Shown here: in pieces, positions 9,374-17,593 of the stretch
Numbering within the stretch: position 1 is the stretch's first letter
How the letters are laid out: each line of letters opens with the position of its first letter
Assembly: GCA_036501535.1 (NCBI GenBank)
Contig: DASYAE010000257.1
Coordinates: 1-42,899, forward strand
Source of the DNA: DASYAE01 sp036501535
Lineage (GTDB): Bacteria > Actinomycetota > Actinomycetes > Streptomycetales > Catenulisporaceae
DNA length: 42,899 nt
Reading direction: 5' to 3'
Made by a program: the position numbers and the translations under genes
The notes under the pieces: model-generated
Database searches by the model: none
Told to the model about the DNA's origin: nothing
Seen by the model: only the letters and a program-made list of their open reading frames with translations

Positions 9374-9513
9374 TTTCCGGCGGGCGGGGCACTTGGGGGC
9401 CTCGGGCCGGTCCTGCAGGCTTCTTATCGCACCTCCGCCCCGGTATCGCCGTCCCGACCGAGCGGTTCCCGGCCGGGACTCGTCCCCGGCGCAGCATGGG
9501 AGGTCGGTCGGCC

Positions 9514-10653
9514 ATGACCAGGGCCAGTCATCAGGGTGGGCGCGGCCTTCCGGTCTGGTCGGCGGACCGCGCGGCCGAACCCGTATTCGACCCCGTGGTC
9601 GGCGAGGCCGAGCGGCGCGAACTGCTACGCCACCCCGAGGCGCTCACCGCGGTCCGCAGCGGGACACCGTTGTGGCGCCTGCCGCAGGACAGCGAAGCCG
9701 GCGACTATGCCAAGGCGATCGTGGTGCTGACAGGGCTGACCGGCTGCCTGAGCCTGCTCGGCGTGATCGGACTGGTCGGCGCCCAGAAGGCGGCCAGCTT
9801 CATCGCCATCGTGCCCCGGCTGGTCGGATGGTTCGCGTTCTGCGCCGCCGGGATACTGCTCACCGGCACGCTGATGCTTATCTGGCTGCTGATAGGGCGG
9901 CACCGGGCGCACGCTCAGCAGCTGCGCGCGGTGGAGCTCGCGGCGGACCTGCGCGAGCACTACATCCTGGTCGCCGACGACCTCGACGAGCACAGCAGGG
10001 CACTGCTTCGCCGGGCCCGCACCGCCTGCGCCACGATCACTCGTTCGGATGCTTACGCGCACGGCGTGATCGATCAGGGCTCGCACAACGCGGTGCTGCC
10101 GCAGCTGATCTGGGACCTGGCCCGGGAACTGGCCGAGCTGACCCGGCAGCACGCCGCGGTCGCCGAGGTCCGGCACGCCGGGCCGATCACCCGGGCGGTG
10201 CTGGCCCCGCGCGCGTCGGCCTTCGAGGCGGCCGAAGCCGCGCTCGAGGAACGGGTGGCGGCCATGGAGTCGTACGCCGAGCGCATCACCCGGATGGACG
10301 CCACCTGCCGGGACCTGGACACCGCGCGCCTGCTGGCCGCCGAGGACCCGACGCTCGACCTGGCCAGCGCCCGGGAGCGGGATGCGCTGATCGCCGAGGA
10401 GATCGCCGCCCTGACCGGTCCGGTGACGCTGCACCAGGGGCAGCTCGACCTCGACGTCGAGCAACTGGTCGACGAGGCGCGGCAGCTCGACGAACTCGCG
10501 GCCGCGGCCCGCTTCGACGGTCTGCCGTCGCTCGCCCGGTCCTCGTCCCGCCGACGGGCGCACAGCCGCTTCTCGGCCACGATTCCCCAGGCCCGCAAGC
10601 AGGCCCGACACGATCCGGCCGACTCCGCGGCCGGACGCCTGAAGGGCGCATAA
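9514..10653 (+). CDS. Unknown two-TM membrane protein with coiled-coil C-terminal part
   Basis: Not a family I can name. 379 residues from the ATG at 9514, which has GGGAGG about 12 bases upstream; the frame is open to 9370, but that stretch looks non-coding. There are two transmembrane helices between about residues 70 and 140 (IVVLTGLTGCLSLLGVIGLVG and LVGWFAFCAAGILLTGTLML), then HRAHAQQLRAVELAADLREHY and a long Ala/Glu/Leu-rich helical region with heptad character to about residue 340, and a basic Ser/Arg-rich tail. No catalytic motif is seen. The arrangement suggests a membrane-anchored helical rod in the cytoplasm. It follows the AI-2E gene by 140 bases and is followed by a perfect hairpin. 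Confidence 0.75.
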   Translation: MTRASHQGGRGLPVWSADRAAEPVFDPVVGEAERRELLRHPEALTAVRSGTPLWRLPQDSEAGDYAKAIVVLTGLTGCLSLLGVIGLVGAQKAASFIAIVPRLVGWFAFCAAGILLTGTLMLIWLLIGRHRAHAQQLRAVELAADLREHYILVADDLDEHSRALLRRARTACATITRSDAYAHGVIDQGSHNAVLPQLIWDLARELAELTRQHAAVAEVRHAGPITRAVLAPRASAFEAAEAALEERVAAMESYAERITRMDATCRDLDTARLLAAEDPTLDLASARERDALIAEEIAALTGPVTLHQGQLDLDVEQLVDEARQLDELAAAARFDGLPSLARSSSRRRAHSRFSATIPQARKQARHDPADSAAGRLKGA

Positions 10654-10685
10654 GGCCGGCTCAAGGTCGGTGGCGGATAACTGAT

Positions 10686-10717
10686 AACGAAAGGCGACGC
10701 ATTCCTCGCCTTTCGTT
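10686..10717 (+). terminator. Perfect 12-bp stem-loop after the unknown membrane protein gene
   Basis: Arms AACGAAAGGCGA (10686-10697) and TCGCCTTTCGTT (10706-10717) enclose an 8-base loop. It starts 32 bases after the stop codon. There is no U-tract, which is common for actinobacterial terminators. Confidence 0.6.
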
Positions 10718-10849
10718 CGATCGCCGTTCGAGCGAAGTTCCAGCCACCGGTGTTTCAATCCGATCAGGACGGATAGATGCAGCGGGCCGAGCCCGGGCCG
10801 GGTGCGGCACGCTCCGCCGCCCGACCGCCCCGCCGATAGAGAGCAGCCG

Positions 10850-11053
10850 ATGAACATCCCGGGTTCCGCCAACCACGCCGCGCGCTCCCTGCCGGACGCC
10901 GCGTGGACACCGGCCCGTCGGCCGCACCGCCGCTCCCATCGGCTGCTGCGGCTGCGCCGCGCGCTGTTCGTCGCCGTCGCGTACGACTTCAAGCGTCCTC
11001 CCGCCTACGGCCGGCGGCCGGAGCGTCGCCTGAACGGTTCCACCCCGCGCTGA
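10850..11053 (+). CDS. Small basic hypothetical protein
   Basis: Possible 67-residue protein beginning MNIPGSANHAARSLPDAAW. Roughly nine in ten third positions are G or C, similar to the real genes nearby, which is the main support. It is extremely rich in Arg and Pro (RRPHRRSHRLLRLRRALF) with one short hydrophobic stretch, ALFVAVAY. Only a weak GAGAG precedes the ATG. It lies between a hairpin and a palindrome. No family is recognised, and it may be non-coding. Confidence 0.4.
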   Translation: MNIPGSANHAARSLPDAAWTPARRPHRRSHRLLRLRRALFVAVAYDFKRPPAYGRRPERRLNGSTPR

Positions 11054-11091
11054 CCCGCCGACCGCGCTGATCCACTGGTTTGGACCACCGG

Positions 11092-11108
11092 GTCCGGGTA
11101 ACCCGGAC
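11092..11108 (+). promoter_or_regulatory. 17-bp perfect palindrome upstream of the YqaE-type gene
   Basis: Arms GTCCGGGT (11092-11099) and ACCCGGAC (11101-11108) flank a single central base. It begins 39 bases after the small ORF and ends 38 bases before the Pmp3/YqaE start, so it could be an operator or a short terminator stem. Confidence 0.4.
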
Positions 11109-11146
11109 GCAAGCGCCGACCAGGCGCGGAACACCCCGCCGACCGG

Positions 11147-11329
11147 ATGAGACGGAGCGCGTTCGCCGTGTACAAGACCCTGCTGGTGATCCTCTGCCTG
11201 TTCCTGCCATTCCTGGCCGTGCTGCTCAAGGAGGGACCGAGCCTCAAGGTCCTGTGGGCCTTCCTGCTTCAGCTGCTCGGGCACATCCCCGGCGTCATCT
11301 ACGGCATCTACGTCGTCGTGAAGGACTGA
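11147..11329 (+). CDS. YqaE/Pmp3 family membrane peptide
   Basis: 60-residue membrane protein of the Pmp3/YqaE (UPF0057) family. The family pattern is clear: ILCLFLPFLAVLLKEG, then a second helix LLGHIPGVIYGIYVVV. Both helices and the intervening KEG turn are present, so the protein is complete. Yeast and plant members affect membrane potential and salt tolerance; the bacterial role is poorly defined. ATG 11147 is taken; GTG 11168, with GGAG upstream, is an alternative that would remove seven residues. It converges on the ligD-like gene with 35 bases between stops. Confidence 0.85.
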   Translation: MRRSAFAVYKTLLVILCLFLPFLAVLLKEGPSLKVLWAFLLQLLGHIPGVIYGIYVVVKD

Positions 11330-11364
11330 CCGCGGGCCGCCGCTTCGTGTCGCCGAGGGCGAAT

Positions 11365-12336
11365 TCAGGCGGTCGAAGTCGAGTCCGCCTCCACCGCGAG
11401 TTCGTGGATGCGGCGGCGCGCATCGGCCAGCGACGTGACCGGCGCAGGCACGGTCTTCCACGGATCCTCGCCCTTTTCCAGCCTCGCCGGGACCGTCCGC
11501 ACGGTGAACTGATCGGGCGTCAGATCGCCGTCGTCCAGCTCGCTCCAGGCCAATGGAGTAGCCACCGGCGCACCCGCCCTAGCCCGCACGGTGTAAGGCG
11601 CCACGGCCAATTGGGCGTACGCGTTGCGCGAGATATCCAGATACAGCCGACCGCCGCGCTGCGCCTTGCGCACCTCGGTGGTGAACCGCTCCGGCTCGCG
11701 CGCCGCCAGCACCCCCGCCACGTCCCGCGCGAAGTCCCGCAGAGCGTCGGCGTCCTCGCGCCGGGCCACCGGCACGCTCACGTGCAGTCCGCGGCCGCCG
11801 GTCGTCTTGACCACGCACGGCAGGCCGAGCTCGTCCAGCAGCCCGTGCAGGGTCCGCGCGGCGAGCCGCACCTCGTCGAACCGGCCGGTCGGCGGATCCA
11901 GGTCGAACAGCACCTGGTCCGGGCGATCCGGGCGGTCCGCCTTGGCCAGCCACGTGTGCAGCGTGATCGCGGCCTGCCCGGCCAGGTACGCCAGGGTCGC
12001 CCGGTCCTGGCACAGCGCATGGCTGATCTCGCCACGTCCGTCCTGCTTGGTCACGCTCACCCGTTTGATCCAGTCGGGGAAGTACTGCGGCGCGGCCTGC
12101 TGGAAGAACGTCTCGCCGCCGATCCCGTCCGGGTAGCGCGCGAACGCCAGCGGCCGGTCGTGCAGCTGCGGCAGCATCGCCTCGGCGACGGCCGCGTGGT
12201 AGTCGACCAGCTCGCCCTTGGTGATCCCGTCGTCCGGGAAGAGCACCTTGTCCAGGCGGGAAAGCTGAACGCTGCGCGTCCCGAACCGCAGCGTCCGCGT
12301 ACTCCCGCCGTGCGTCTTGTCGGTCATCTCACACAT
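11365..12336 (-). CDS. ligD: Non-homologous end-joining polymerase (LigD polymerase domain)
   Basis: Stand-alone primase-polymerase of the LigD POL type, 323 residues. It fills gaps with ribonucleotides during end joining. Metal-binding Asp pair in VLFDLDPP (about 145 and 147) and third Asp in LYLDISRN (about 234) are intact; the conserved KTTGGRGLHVSVP carries the catalytic His. An N-terminal LSRLDKVLFPDDGITKGEL is typical. ATG 12336 is chosen for the AGGA box about 6 bases upstream; ATG 12327 is also possible. No ligase or nuclease domain and no Ku gene are in view, so the partners must be encoded elsewhere. It is divergent from the broken endonuclease gene. Confidence 0.9.
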   Translation of the reverse strand: MCEMTDKTHGGSTRTLRFGTRSVQLSRLDKVLFPDDGITKGELVDYHAAVAEAMLPQLHDRPLAFARYPDGIGGETFFQQAAPQYFPDWIKRVSVTKQDGRGEISHALCQDRATLAYLAGQAAITLHTWLAKADRPDRPDQVLFDLDPPTGRFDEVRLAARTLHGLLDELGLPCVVKTTGGRGLHVSVPVARREDADALRDFARDVAGVLAAREPERFTTEVRKAQRGGRLYLDISRNAYAQLAVAPYTVRARAGAPVATPLAWSELDDGDLTPDQFTVRTVPARLEKGEDPWKTVPAPVTSLADARRRIHELAVEADSTSTA

Positions 12337-12363
12337 CCGATCCTGGTCCCACGCTCGCACGGC

Positions 12364-12369
12364 TACCCT
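12364..12369 (+). promoter_or_regulatory. Candidate -10 box TACCCT of the endonuclease-like gene
   Basis: TACCCT fits the actinobacterial TANNNT -10 pattern and lies 8 bases upstream of the ATG at 12378, as in a leaderless transcript. No clear -35 was found. Confidence 0.3.
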
Positions 12370-12377
12370 CGCTCGTC

Positions 12378-12828
12378 ATGGCCATGCTCGCGGCCGCCGC
12401 GCGATTGCGCGCCCCGAACCGGGCGGGCGGTGGTGCGGGCCTTATGGCAGGAGCGGGTGGACGCGCTCGGCCGGGCGCACTACAAGCGCTACGACGAGAG
12501 CACCGCGACCGCCCTCGGCGACGGCGCGCAACTGCTGCTCGACCGGTGGCACGGCGACCTGCGCAGGCTGCGCGCCGAGGCCGATGGCAGCCCCGCCCGC
12601 GTCAGGGAACTGCTGCAGGAGTTCCCGCGGATCGGCCCGGTCGGCGCCGAGATCTTCTGCCGCGAGGCGCAGGGCGTCTGGTCCGAGCTGCGGCCCTCCT
12701 TCGACCGTAGGGCCCTGACCGGCGCCGCGGACAACTCGCTGCCGCGGGACCCGGACCGGCTCGCCGCGCTGGTCGCGCCGGACGAGCTGCCGAACCTGGC
12801 CGCCGCGCTGGTTCGCAGCACGCTGTGA
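12378..12828 (+). pseudogene. Degraded HhH-type endonuclease-like gene
   Basis: The C-terminal 130 codons (from GTG 12430, frame 1) read well: WQERVDALGRAHYKRYDE, then LQEFPRIGPVGAEIFCREAQG (a helix-hairpin-helix-like loop), SFDRRAL. This resembles the C-terminal part of actinobacterial proteins annotated as endonuclease, which in my recollection carry an N-terminal segment resembling LLxxxLLSARIxxxIAVAAA. Here that segment is reduced to an ATG-started piece in another frame (MAMLAAAARLRAP, from 12378), so a frameshift plus loss of about 50-60 codons is inferred. The product from GTG 12430 would be a 132-residue fragment. The family name rests on memory of similar proteins, not on a search. 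Confidence 0.55.
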
Positions 12829-12873
12829 CCTTGCCGCACGCTGTGGCCTTGCCGCACGCCGGGCCGGGCGCGG

Positions 12874-13290
12874 TCACCAGTTCGACGGCGCCTCGCTGAT
12901 GTCGCCGAGCACTGATCCGCCGCCGAGCGAGACGGCGAGGTCGCCGATGCTGACGATGCCGACCGGCTGGCCGTCCTCGAGCACCGGCAGCCGACGGATC
13001 GCGCGGGTGCGCATCAGGTCGATCGCCGTGGCGACGTCGTCCTCCGGCGAGACGAACGTCAGCTCGCTGCTGCAGGCGCCGCCGATCTCGTCCAGCGGCC
13101 CGCGCCCGCGGGCCAGCACCCTGACCACCAGGTCGCGGTCGGTGATCAGGCCCTTGAGTTCCAGCCCGTCGGTCACCAGCACGACGCCCACGTCCGCGTC
13201 CCGCATCAGCTCGGCCACCTGGCCGGCGCTCGCGGTGGGCGCCACGGTGATCGGCGCCCGGGTCATCACGTCACGTACTGTCTGGCTCAT
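12874..13290 (-). CDS. Two-CBS-domain protein
   Basis: 138-residue cytoplasmic protein made of a tandem CBS pair (Bateman module). First CBS: MTRAPITVAPTASAGQVAEL, ending LKGLITDRDLVVRVLA. Second CBS: LTFVSPEDDVATAIDLMRT, ending PVGIVSIGDLAVSLG. The GITDRD-like and GIVSIGD-like elements are where adenosine nucleotides usually bind. The ATG follows GGAGGG at 6 bases. Stand-alone CBS pairs of this size are common in actinomycetes near stress and redox genes; the partner is unknown. It lies downstream of the phosphatase gene on the same strand, with 86 bases between. Confidence 0.9.
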   Translation of the reverse strand: MSQTVRDVMTRAPITVAPTASAGQVAELMRDADVGVVLVTDGLELKGLITDRDLVVRVLARGRGPLDEIGGACSSELTFVSPEDDVATAIDLMRTRAIRRLPVLEDGQPVGIVSIGDLAVSLGGGSVLGDISEAPSNW

Positions 13291-13376
13291 GGAGTCCCTC
13301 CACGCTTGAAATCCCCCGGCGCCGCGTGCCCCGGACGCGGCCGCCCAAACGGAATCGTCGCGCGTTCGAACCCTGC

Positions 13377-14639
13377 TTACAGGCTCGGCCGCGGATCCGC
13401 CCCGGCGCCCCAGCTGAGGTGCAGGATGGCCAGGTCGTCCTCGTGCCGGCCGCCGTCCAGCGCCTGCGCGGTGGTCACCAGGTGGTCCAGCAGCGCGCCG
13501 GGCTCGCCGCGCGGCGCGGCCGAGATCAGCTTGAGCAGCCCCTCGACGCCGAGCCGGCCGGGGATGTGCCCTTCGGCCTCCGGCGACCCGTCGTGACCCT
13601 CGATCAGCCCGTCGGTGTAGAGCACCAGCGCGCCGCTCTCGGGCAGGTCGATCGTCGTGGGCGTCCAGCGGCGGCGCCCGGGCGAGATGCCGAGCGCGGC
13701 GCCGAACGTAGCGCGCGCCAGGGACGCGCCGCCGTCCAGCAGCAGCGGCTCATGATGGCCGGCCAGCAGCACCTGCGCGGTGTGCCGGGCCAGGTCGATC
13801 GTCAGGGTGCTGCAGGTGGTGAACACCTCGGGCTCGGTGCGCTCCGCCACCAGGATCTGCTCCAGGTGGTCGAGCGCGTCGATCCCGGTGTGGCCGGCCA
13901 GCACCAGCGCCCTCCAGGATATCCGCAGGCTGACACCGAGCGCCGCCTCGTCCGGACCGTGCCCGCTCACGTCGCCGATGATCGCGTGCACGACGTCCGG
14001 CCCGGTCTGCACCACGTCGAGGAAGTCCCCGCCGAGCTGGGCCTGGTCCCGGCTGGGCAGGTACCGGCTGGTGACCCGCAGCGCGTCCGAGGTCAGCATC
14101 GGCTGGGGCAGCAGGCCGTGCTCGAGCCGGGCGTTCTCCTGGGCCCGCACCCGGTTCGCGGCCAGCTCGACGGCGGCGAGCTCGGCGCGCTTGCGGTGCA
14201 CCGCGTAGCGGATCGCCCGGCCCAGCTGGTCCGCGTCGACCTGGTCCTTGACGAGGTAGTCCTGGGCGCCGCCGAGGACCGCGGCGATGGCCGTGCGGGA
14301 CTCGGACAGGCCGGTCAGCACGATCACGCCGGCCGGCGAGCAGGCCTGCTGCAGCTCCTGCACGGCCTCGATACCCGACGCGTCGGGCAGGTGGAGGTCC
14401 ATCAGGACGCAGTCCGGCACGTCCCGGCCGAGCTGCGCGATCGCGTCGGCCAGGGTCTGCGCCCACTGCAGCCGGTGCCGCAGCCCGGTGTCGATCAGCA
14501 GCTCGCGCACGAGCAGCGCGTCCCCCGGGTCGTCCTCGAGCAGGAAGATCCGGTACTCCTCCGGGTCCGTCGCCCCGGCCGGGGTGCCGATCCAGTCGTG
14601 CGCGATCTCCAGAGGCTGCGGCACCGGTCCCTCACTCAC
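13377..14639 (-). CDS. Response regulator with PP2C/SpoIIE-type phosphatase output
   Basis: 420-residue fusion. Residues about 30-150 form a receiver: acidic pair in RIFLLEDDPGD, phosphoacceptor Asp 81 in VLMDLHLPD, switch Thr in VIVLTG, and Lys in YLVKDQ. A helical linker (HRKRAELAAVELAANRVRAQ) leads to a PPM-type Ser/Thr phosphatase with GGDFLDVV, IGDVSGHGPDEAA, VLYTDGLIEGH and HEDDLAIL, the metal-binding Asp set. Such proteins usually dephosphorylate anti-anti-sigma (STAS) factors. The GTG start overlaps the kinase stop as GTGA, so the two are translationally coupled and the kinase is the likely phosphodonor. No STAS or anti-sigma gene is in view. Confidence 0.92.
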   Translation of the reverse strand: MSEGPVPQPLEIAHDWIGTPAGATDPEEYRIFLLEDDPGDALLVRELLIDTGLRHRLQWAQTLADAIAQLGRDVPDCVLMDLHLPDASGIEAVQELQQACSPAGVIVLTGLSESRTAIAAVLGGAQDYLVKDQVDADQLGRAIRYAVHRKRAELAAVELAANRVRAQENARLEHGLLPQPMLTSDALRVTSRYLPSRDQAQLGGDFLDVVQTGPDVVHAIIGDVSGHGPDEAALGVSLRISWRALVLAGHTGIDALDHLEQILVAERTEPEVFTTCSTLTIDLARHTAQVLLAGHHEPLLLDGGASLARATFGAALGISPGRRRWTPTTIDLPESGALVLYTDGLIEGHDGSPEAEGHIPGRLGVEGLLKLISAAPRGEPGALLDHLVTTAQALDGGRHEDDLAILHLSWGAGADPRPSL

Positions 14640-16264
14640 CCGCCGCTCTCCCGTCCGGAACCGTCGCCGGGTTCACCCGGCAGAGTGAATATCACACGCG
14701 CGCCCGGGCGATGGTCCGGGTCGATTTCTATGGTCCCCCCATGGTATTCGACGATCTTGCGGCACAGTGCGAGCCCGATCCCGGTGCCCGGATAGGCATC
14801 CCGGGAGTGTAGGCGCTGGAAAATCGCGAACACACGTTCGGTGTATTCGGGCTCTATGCCGATCCCGTTGTCGCTGAAGGCGAACCGCCACTTCGCCCCG
14901 TCCGGCTCGGCGGTGAGCCGGATCCGCAGCGGGCGCTTGGGATCGTGGAACTTCAGCGAGTTGGACAGCAGGTTCTGGATCAGCAGGCTGAGCTGGGTCG
15001 GGTCGCCCGGGACGGTCGGCAGCGGGTCGTGCTCGAGCTCGGCGCCGGCCTCCTCGATCGCCAGGCTCAGCGGATCGACCGCGGTCTCGAACAGCCGGTT
15101 CAGGTCGACTTCAGTGAGGTGGACGTCGAGCCGGCCGACCCGGGATAACTCCAGCAGGTCGCTGATGAGCCGCTGCATCCGGGTCGCCCCGTCCACGGCG
15201 AACGAGATGTACTGGTCGGCCTGCGCGTCGAGCCGGCCGCCGTAGCGGCGCTGCAGCAGCTGGCAGAAGCTGGCCACCTTGCGCAGCGGCTCCTGTAGGT
15301 CGTGCGAGGCGACGTAGGCGAACTGCTCCAGCTCCGTGTTGGACCGGCGCAGCTCCTCGGCCTGCACGGCGAGCAGGGCGCGGGTCTGCTCGGCGACGGC
15401 GAGCTCGTCGACCAGCCGGCGGCGCATCGCCTCGATGCCGTCGGCCAGCTCGCGCAGGTCGGCCGGGCCGGTCGTGCGGATCGGGGTGTCGAACTGGCCG
15501 CTGTAGACCCGCGCGGCGCCCGCGGCCAGCTGGCCCAGCGGGGCGGTCACGCCGCGCCGCAGACCCTCGAAGGCGAGGACCATCAGCGCCAGCACGATCA
15601 CGCCGATCGCCGCGAACACCACGTCGCGCTCGTTGGAGACGTTGCGCAGCTCGGCGGCGGCCGAGGAGCGCTCGGTCTGCAGGTGCCGCTGCTCGGCGTC
15701 GGCGTCGGTGCGCACCTGGTCGAAGGCCGTCTTGCCGGCTTCGGCCTGCTGTGCGGCCATCCTGACCGCGACGGCGGGAGCGGCCGCGGCGATCGGCATC
15801 GCGATCGTCCGCTGCCAGGCTCCTGCCGAGGCGAGCACGTTGTCGAGCTGCTGTTCGGCGTCGGGGTCGCCGGCGATGTCGGTGCGCAACGCGGCGAGCG
15901 CGGTCCGCTCGTCGGCCAGGCCCTGCATATAGGGATCGAGGAAGTCCCGCTGGCCGGTCAGTCCGTAGCCGCGGATCCCGGTCTCCTGGTTGATCAGCGC
16001 GTTCTCCAGCCGCACCGCGTCGAGCAGGGCCGGGGAGTTGTGGTCGAACAGCTGGTCGGTGGTCTGTTCGCTGCGGGCCAGCGACCAGGACGCCACCGCC
16101 CCGAGGCATATGAGGCCGACCAGCGCGATCACCGTGCCGACCCATAGCCAGCGCCGCGTGGTCCAAGCGGAAGTCGCGCGCGTCACCTGGCCGGGAGACG
16201 GTTCGGTAGGCGCCGGGGTGGACACCGGGGCATCCGCTGCGCGCGGATCGGTCTGGCTCGCCAC
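14636..16264 (-). CDS. Sensor histidine kinase with CHASE3-type sensor and HAMP
   Basis: 542-residue membrane kinase. A cytoplasmic Pro/Thr-rich N-terminus is followed by TM1 (LWVGTVIALVGLICLGAV), an extracytoplasmic CHASE3-type domain (NALINQETGIRGYGLTG is the hallmark), TM2 (VVFAAIGVIVLALMVLA), a HAMP region (LRRGVTAPLGQLAAGA), HisKA with the phospho-His near 321 in YVASHDLQEPLRK, and an HATPase with N box LIQNLLSNSLKFH, G1 FSDNGIGIEPEY and G2 YPGTGIGLALCRKI. HDLQEPLRK and NSLKFH are typical of the phytochrome-like subfamily whose partners are single-domain receivers. GTG 16264 is chosen for its GGGGAAGG box; the frame is open to 16438. It sits upstream of the PP2C regulator and divergent from a single receiver. 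Confidence 0.92.
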   Translation of the reverse strand: MASQTDPRAADAPVSTPAPTEPSPGQVTRATSAWTTRRWLWVGTVIALVGLICLGAVASWSLARSEQTTDQLFDHNSPALLDAVRLENALINQETGIRGYGLTGQRDFLDPYMQGLADERTALAALRTDIAGDPDAEQQLDNVLASAGAWQRTIAMPIAAAAPAVAVRMAAQQAEAGKTAFDQVRTDADAEQRHLQTERSSAAAELRNVSNERDVVFAAIGVIVLALMVLAFEGLRRGVTAPLGQLAAGAARVYSGQFDTPIRTTGPADLRELADGIEAMRRRLVDELAVAEQTRALLAVQAEELRRSNTELEQFAYVASHDLQEPLRKVASFCQLLQRRYGGRLDAQADQYISFAVDGATRMQRLISDLLELSRVGRLDVHLTEVDLNRLFETAVDPLSLAIEEAGAELEHDPLPTVPGDPTQLSLLIQNLLSNSLKFHDPKRPLRIRLTAEPDGAKWRFAFSDNGIGIEPEYTERVFAIFQRLHSRDAYPGTGIGLALCRKIVEYHGGTIEIDPDHRPGARVIFTLPGEPGDGSGRESGG

Positions 16265-16317
16265 GGCGCCTTCCCCTCTTCTCTTATGCACACTGGTGCG
16301 GCCCGGCGGCCCCGCTC

Positions 16318-16347
16318 TTGTCAGCGGAAGCTTATCCTTCCTAGAGT
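16318..16347 (+). promoter_or_regulatory. Candidate sigma70-type promoter for the single-domain receiver
   Basis: TTGTCA (16318-16323) and TAGAGT (16342-16347) are separated by 18 bases. Both are close to actinobacterial housekeeping consensus. Transcription would start near 16354, giving a leader of about 70 bases to the TTG start. Confidence 0.45.
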
Positions 16348-16421
16348 CCCCATACGCAGGACGTGGAGAGCGCTTCCCCGCCCCAGCATCCATAAAGCTT
16401 TCAGCAAGGCAGGAGCCCGCG

Positions 16422-16862
16422 TTGAGCACCCACCTCATTCAGAGCCCATACGCGATCCTGCTGGTCGAGGACGACGCCGCCGACGCGGTGCTGATCCGGG
16501 AGGCGCTGCGCGATCACCCGGAGGCGCGGATCGTCGCGCAGGCCGAAGACGGTCTCGCGGCGCTGGAACGGCTGCGCGATCCGAGCTGCCGCCGGCCGGA
16601 CCTGATCGTGCTCGACCTGAACATGCCGCGGATGAACGGCGCCGAAGTGCTCGAAGTGCTCAAGGGCGATGAGGACCTCAAATCGATCCCGGTCGTGGTG
16701 CTCACCACGTCGAGCGCGCCCGAAGACATCCGCAGCGCCTACGAGCTGCACGCCAACGCCTTCGTCACCAAGCCGGTCAGCCTCGACGACTTCGTCAGGA
16801 CGGTGCGCACGATCGACGCGTTCTTCCTCGAGACGGCGGCCGTGCTGCCGGTGAAGAAGTGA
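16422..16862 (+). CDS. Single-domain response regulator (Rcp1-like)
   Basis: 146-residue receiver without an output domain. Acidic pocket in ILLVEDDAADAVLI, phosphoacceptor Asp 65 in LIVLDLNMPRMNG, switch Thr in VVVLTTS, and Lys in AFVTKPVSLDDF. The D-x-A-D-x-x-L-I-x-E pattern after the acidic pair and the LDLNMP motif are typical of Rcp1-type regulators paired with kinases like the divergent one at 14636-16264. Start: TTG 16422 has AGGAG 6 bases upstream, and upstream codons lose coding bias. It probably serves as a phosphate sink or relay in the same pathway. Confidence 0.9.
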   Translation: MSTHLIQSPYAILLVEDDAADAVLIREALRDHPEARIVAQAEDGLAALERLRDPSCRRPDLIVLDLNMPRMNGAEVLEVLKGDEDLKSIPVVVLTTSSAPEDIRSAYELHANAFVTKPVSLDDFVRTVRTIDAFFLETAAVLPVKK

Positions 16863-16887
16863 CGCGGTCTGCGGGGTTCCGGCGCTC

Positions 16888-17316
16888 TCAGGCGGTCCGC
16901 TGCATGGCGGTCTGCAGCTGGAGCACGCGCGGGTTCTCCGCAGCGGCCCTGCGCTGGTAGCTGCGGATCCGCGCGGCCTCGGGCATCCGCTCGTACTCGG
17001 ACATGCCGCCCCAGACCCCGTACCGCTCGCCGTTCTCGACCGCGTAGGCCCGGCACAGGCCGAGCACCGGGCAGCTCATGCAGACCGCCTTGGCCGCCGC
17101 CACCCGCCGCTTGCGCCGCGAGTCGCTCTCGTTCTCCGGCCCGAAGAAGAGCCCCGGATCGGCGGTCCGGCACGAGCCGCGCTCCTGCCACTGCCGGGCG
17201 GAGTGCTCGCCTCGCCGGATGCGCTGACGGAGCCGCGCGCCGCGCTGAGGGGGCTCGACCCTCGACACGGCGACCGTTCCGACCTGCGGTGCTTCCGCAG
17301 TGAGCGCGGGTGACAT
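16888..17316 (-). CDS. WhiB-family iron-sulfur regulator
   Basis: 142-residue Wbl protein, an actinobacterial [4Fe-4S]-binding transcription factor that usually works through the primary sigma factor. Four cluster cysteines are visible at about 49, 79, 82 and 88 (RGSC, CMSC, LC), spacing C-x29-C-x2-C-x5-C. The beta-turn GVWGGMSEYER and a basic C-terminal region follow. ATG 17316 is chosen for the strong AAAGGAG box 6 bases upstream; the frame is open further. The N-terminal 40 residues before the first Cys are variable in this family. It converges on the receiver gene with 25 bases between stops. Which Wbl class it belongs to cannot be told from sequence inspection. Confidence 0.93.
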   Translation of the reverse strand: MSPALTAEAPQVGTVAVSRVEPPQRGARLRQRIRRGEHSARQWQERGSCRTADPGLFFGPENESDSRRKRRVAAAKAVCMSCPVLGLCRAYAVENGERYGVWGGMSEYERMPEAARIRSYQRRAAAENPRVLQLQTAMQRTA

Positions 17317-17593
17317 ACGGGCTCCTTTCGAACGAACCGGCCGCCGCGGCCGCGCGGCGGTCAGAGAGCCTGCTCCGAATACCCCGATCCACCCCACCGA
17401 AACAGGGTTCCGACCCGGCTGCGACCCCGTTGCTACCCCGTGGGAGCCGGTCGCGCGGCAGCGGTTCGACTAGGCGACGGGGCGTCGCGGGATGGTCACC
17501 GCCTGGCATCGGGGCACCGAGTGCGTACCAGCGTATTCCCACAATGATCAATGCTCTCTGAGGCCGATACAAGATCTCGCGCAGCGCTCTTAT

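Noticed and set aside
17492..17593. N-terminal extension of the hypothetical gene from ATG 17492
   Set aside because: Third positions are A/T-rich from about 17525 to 17590, so the extension is unlikely to be translated.
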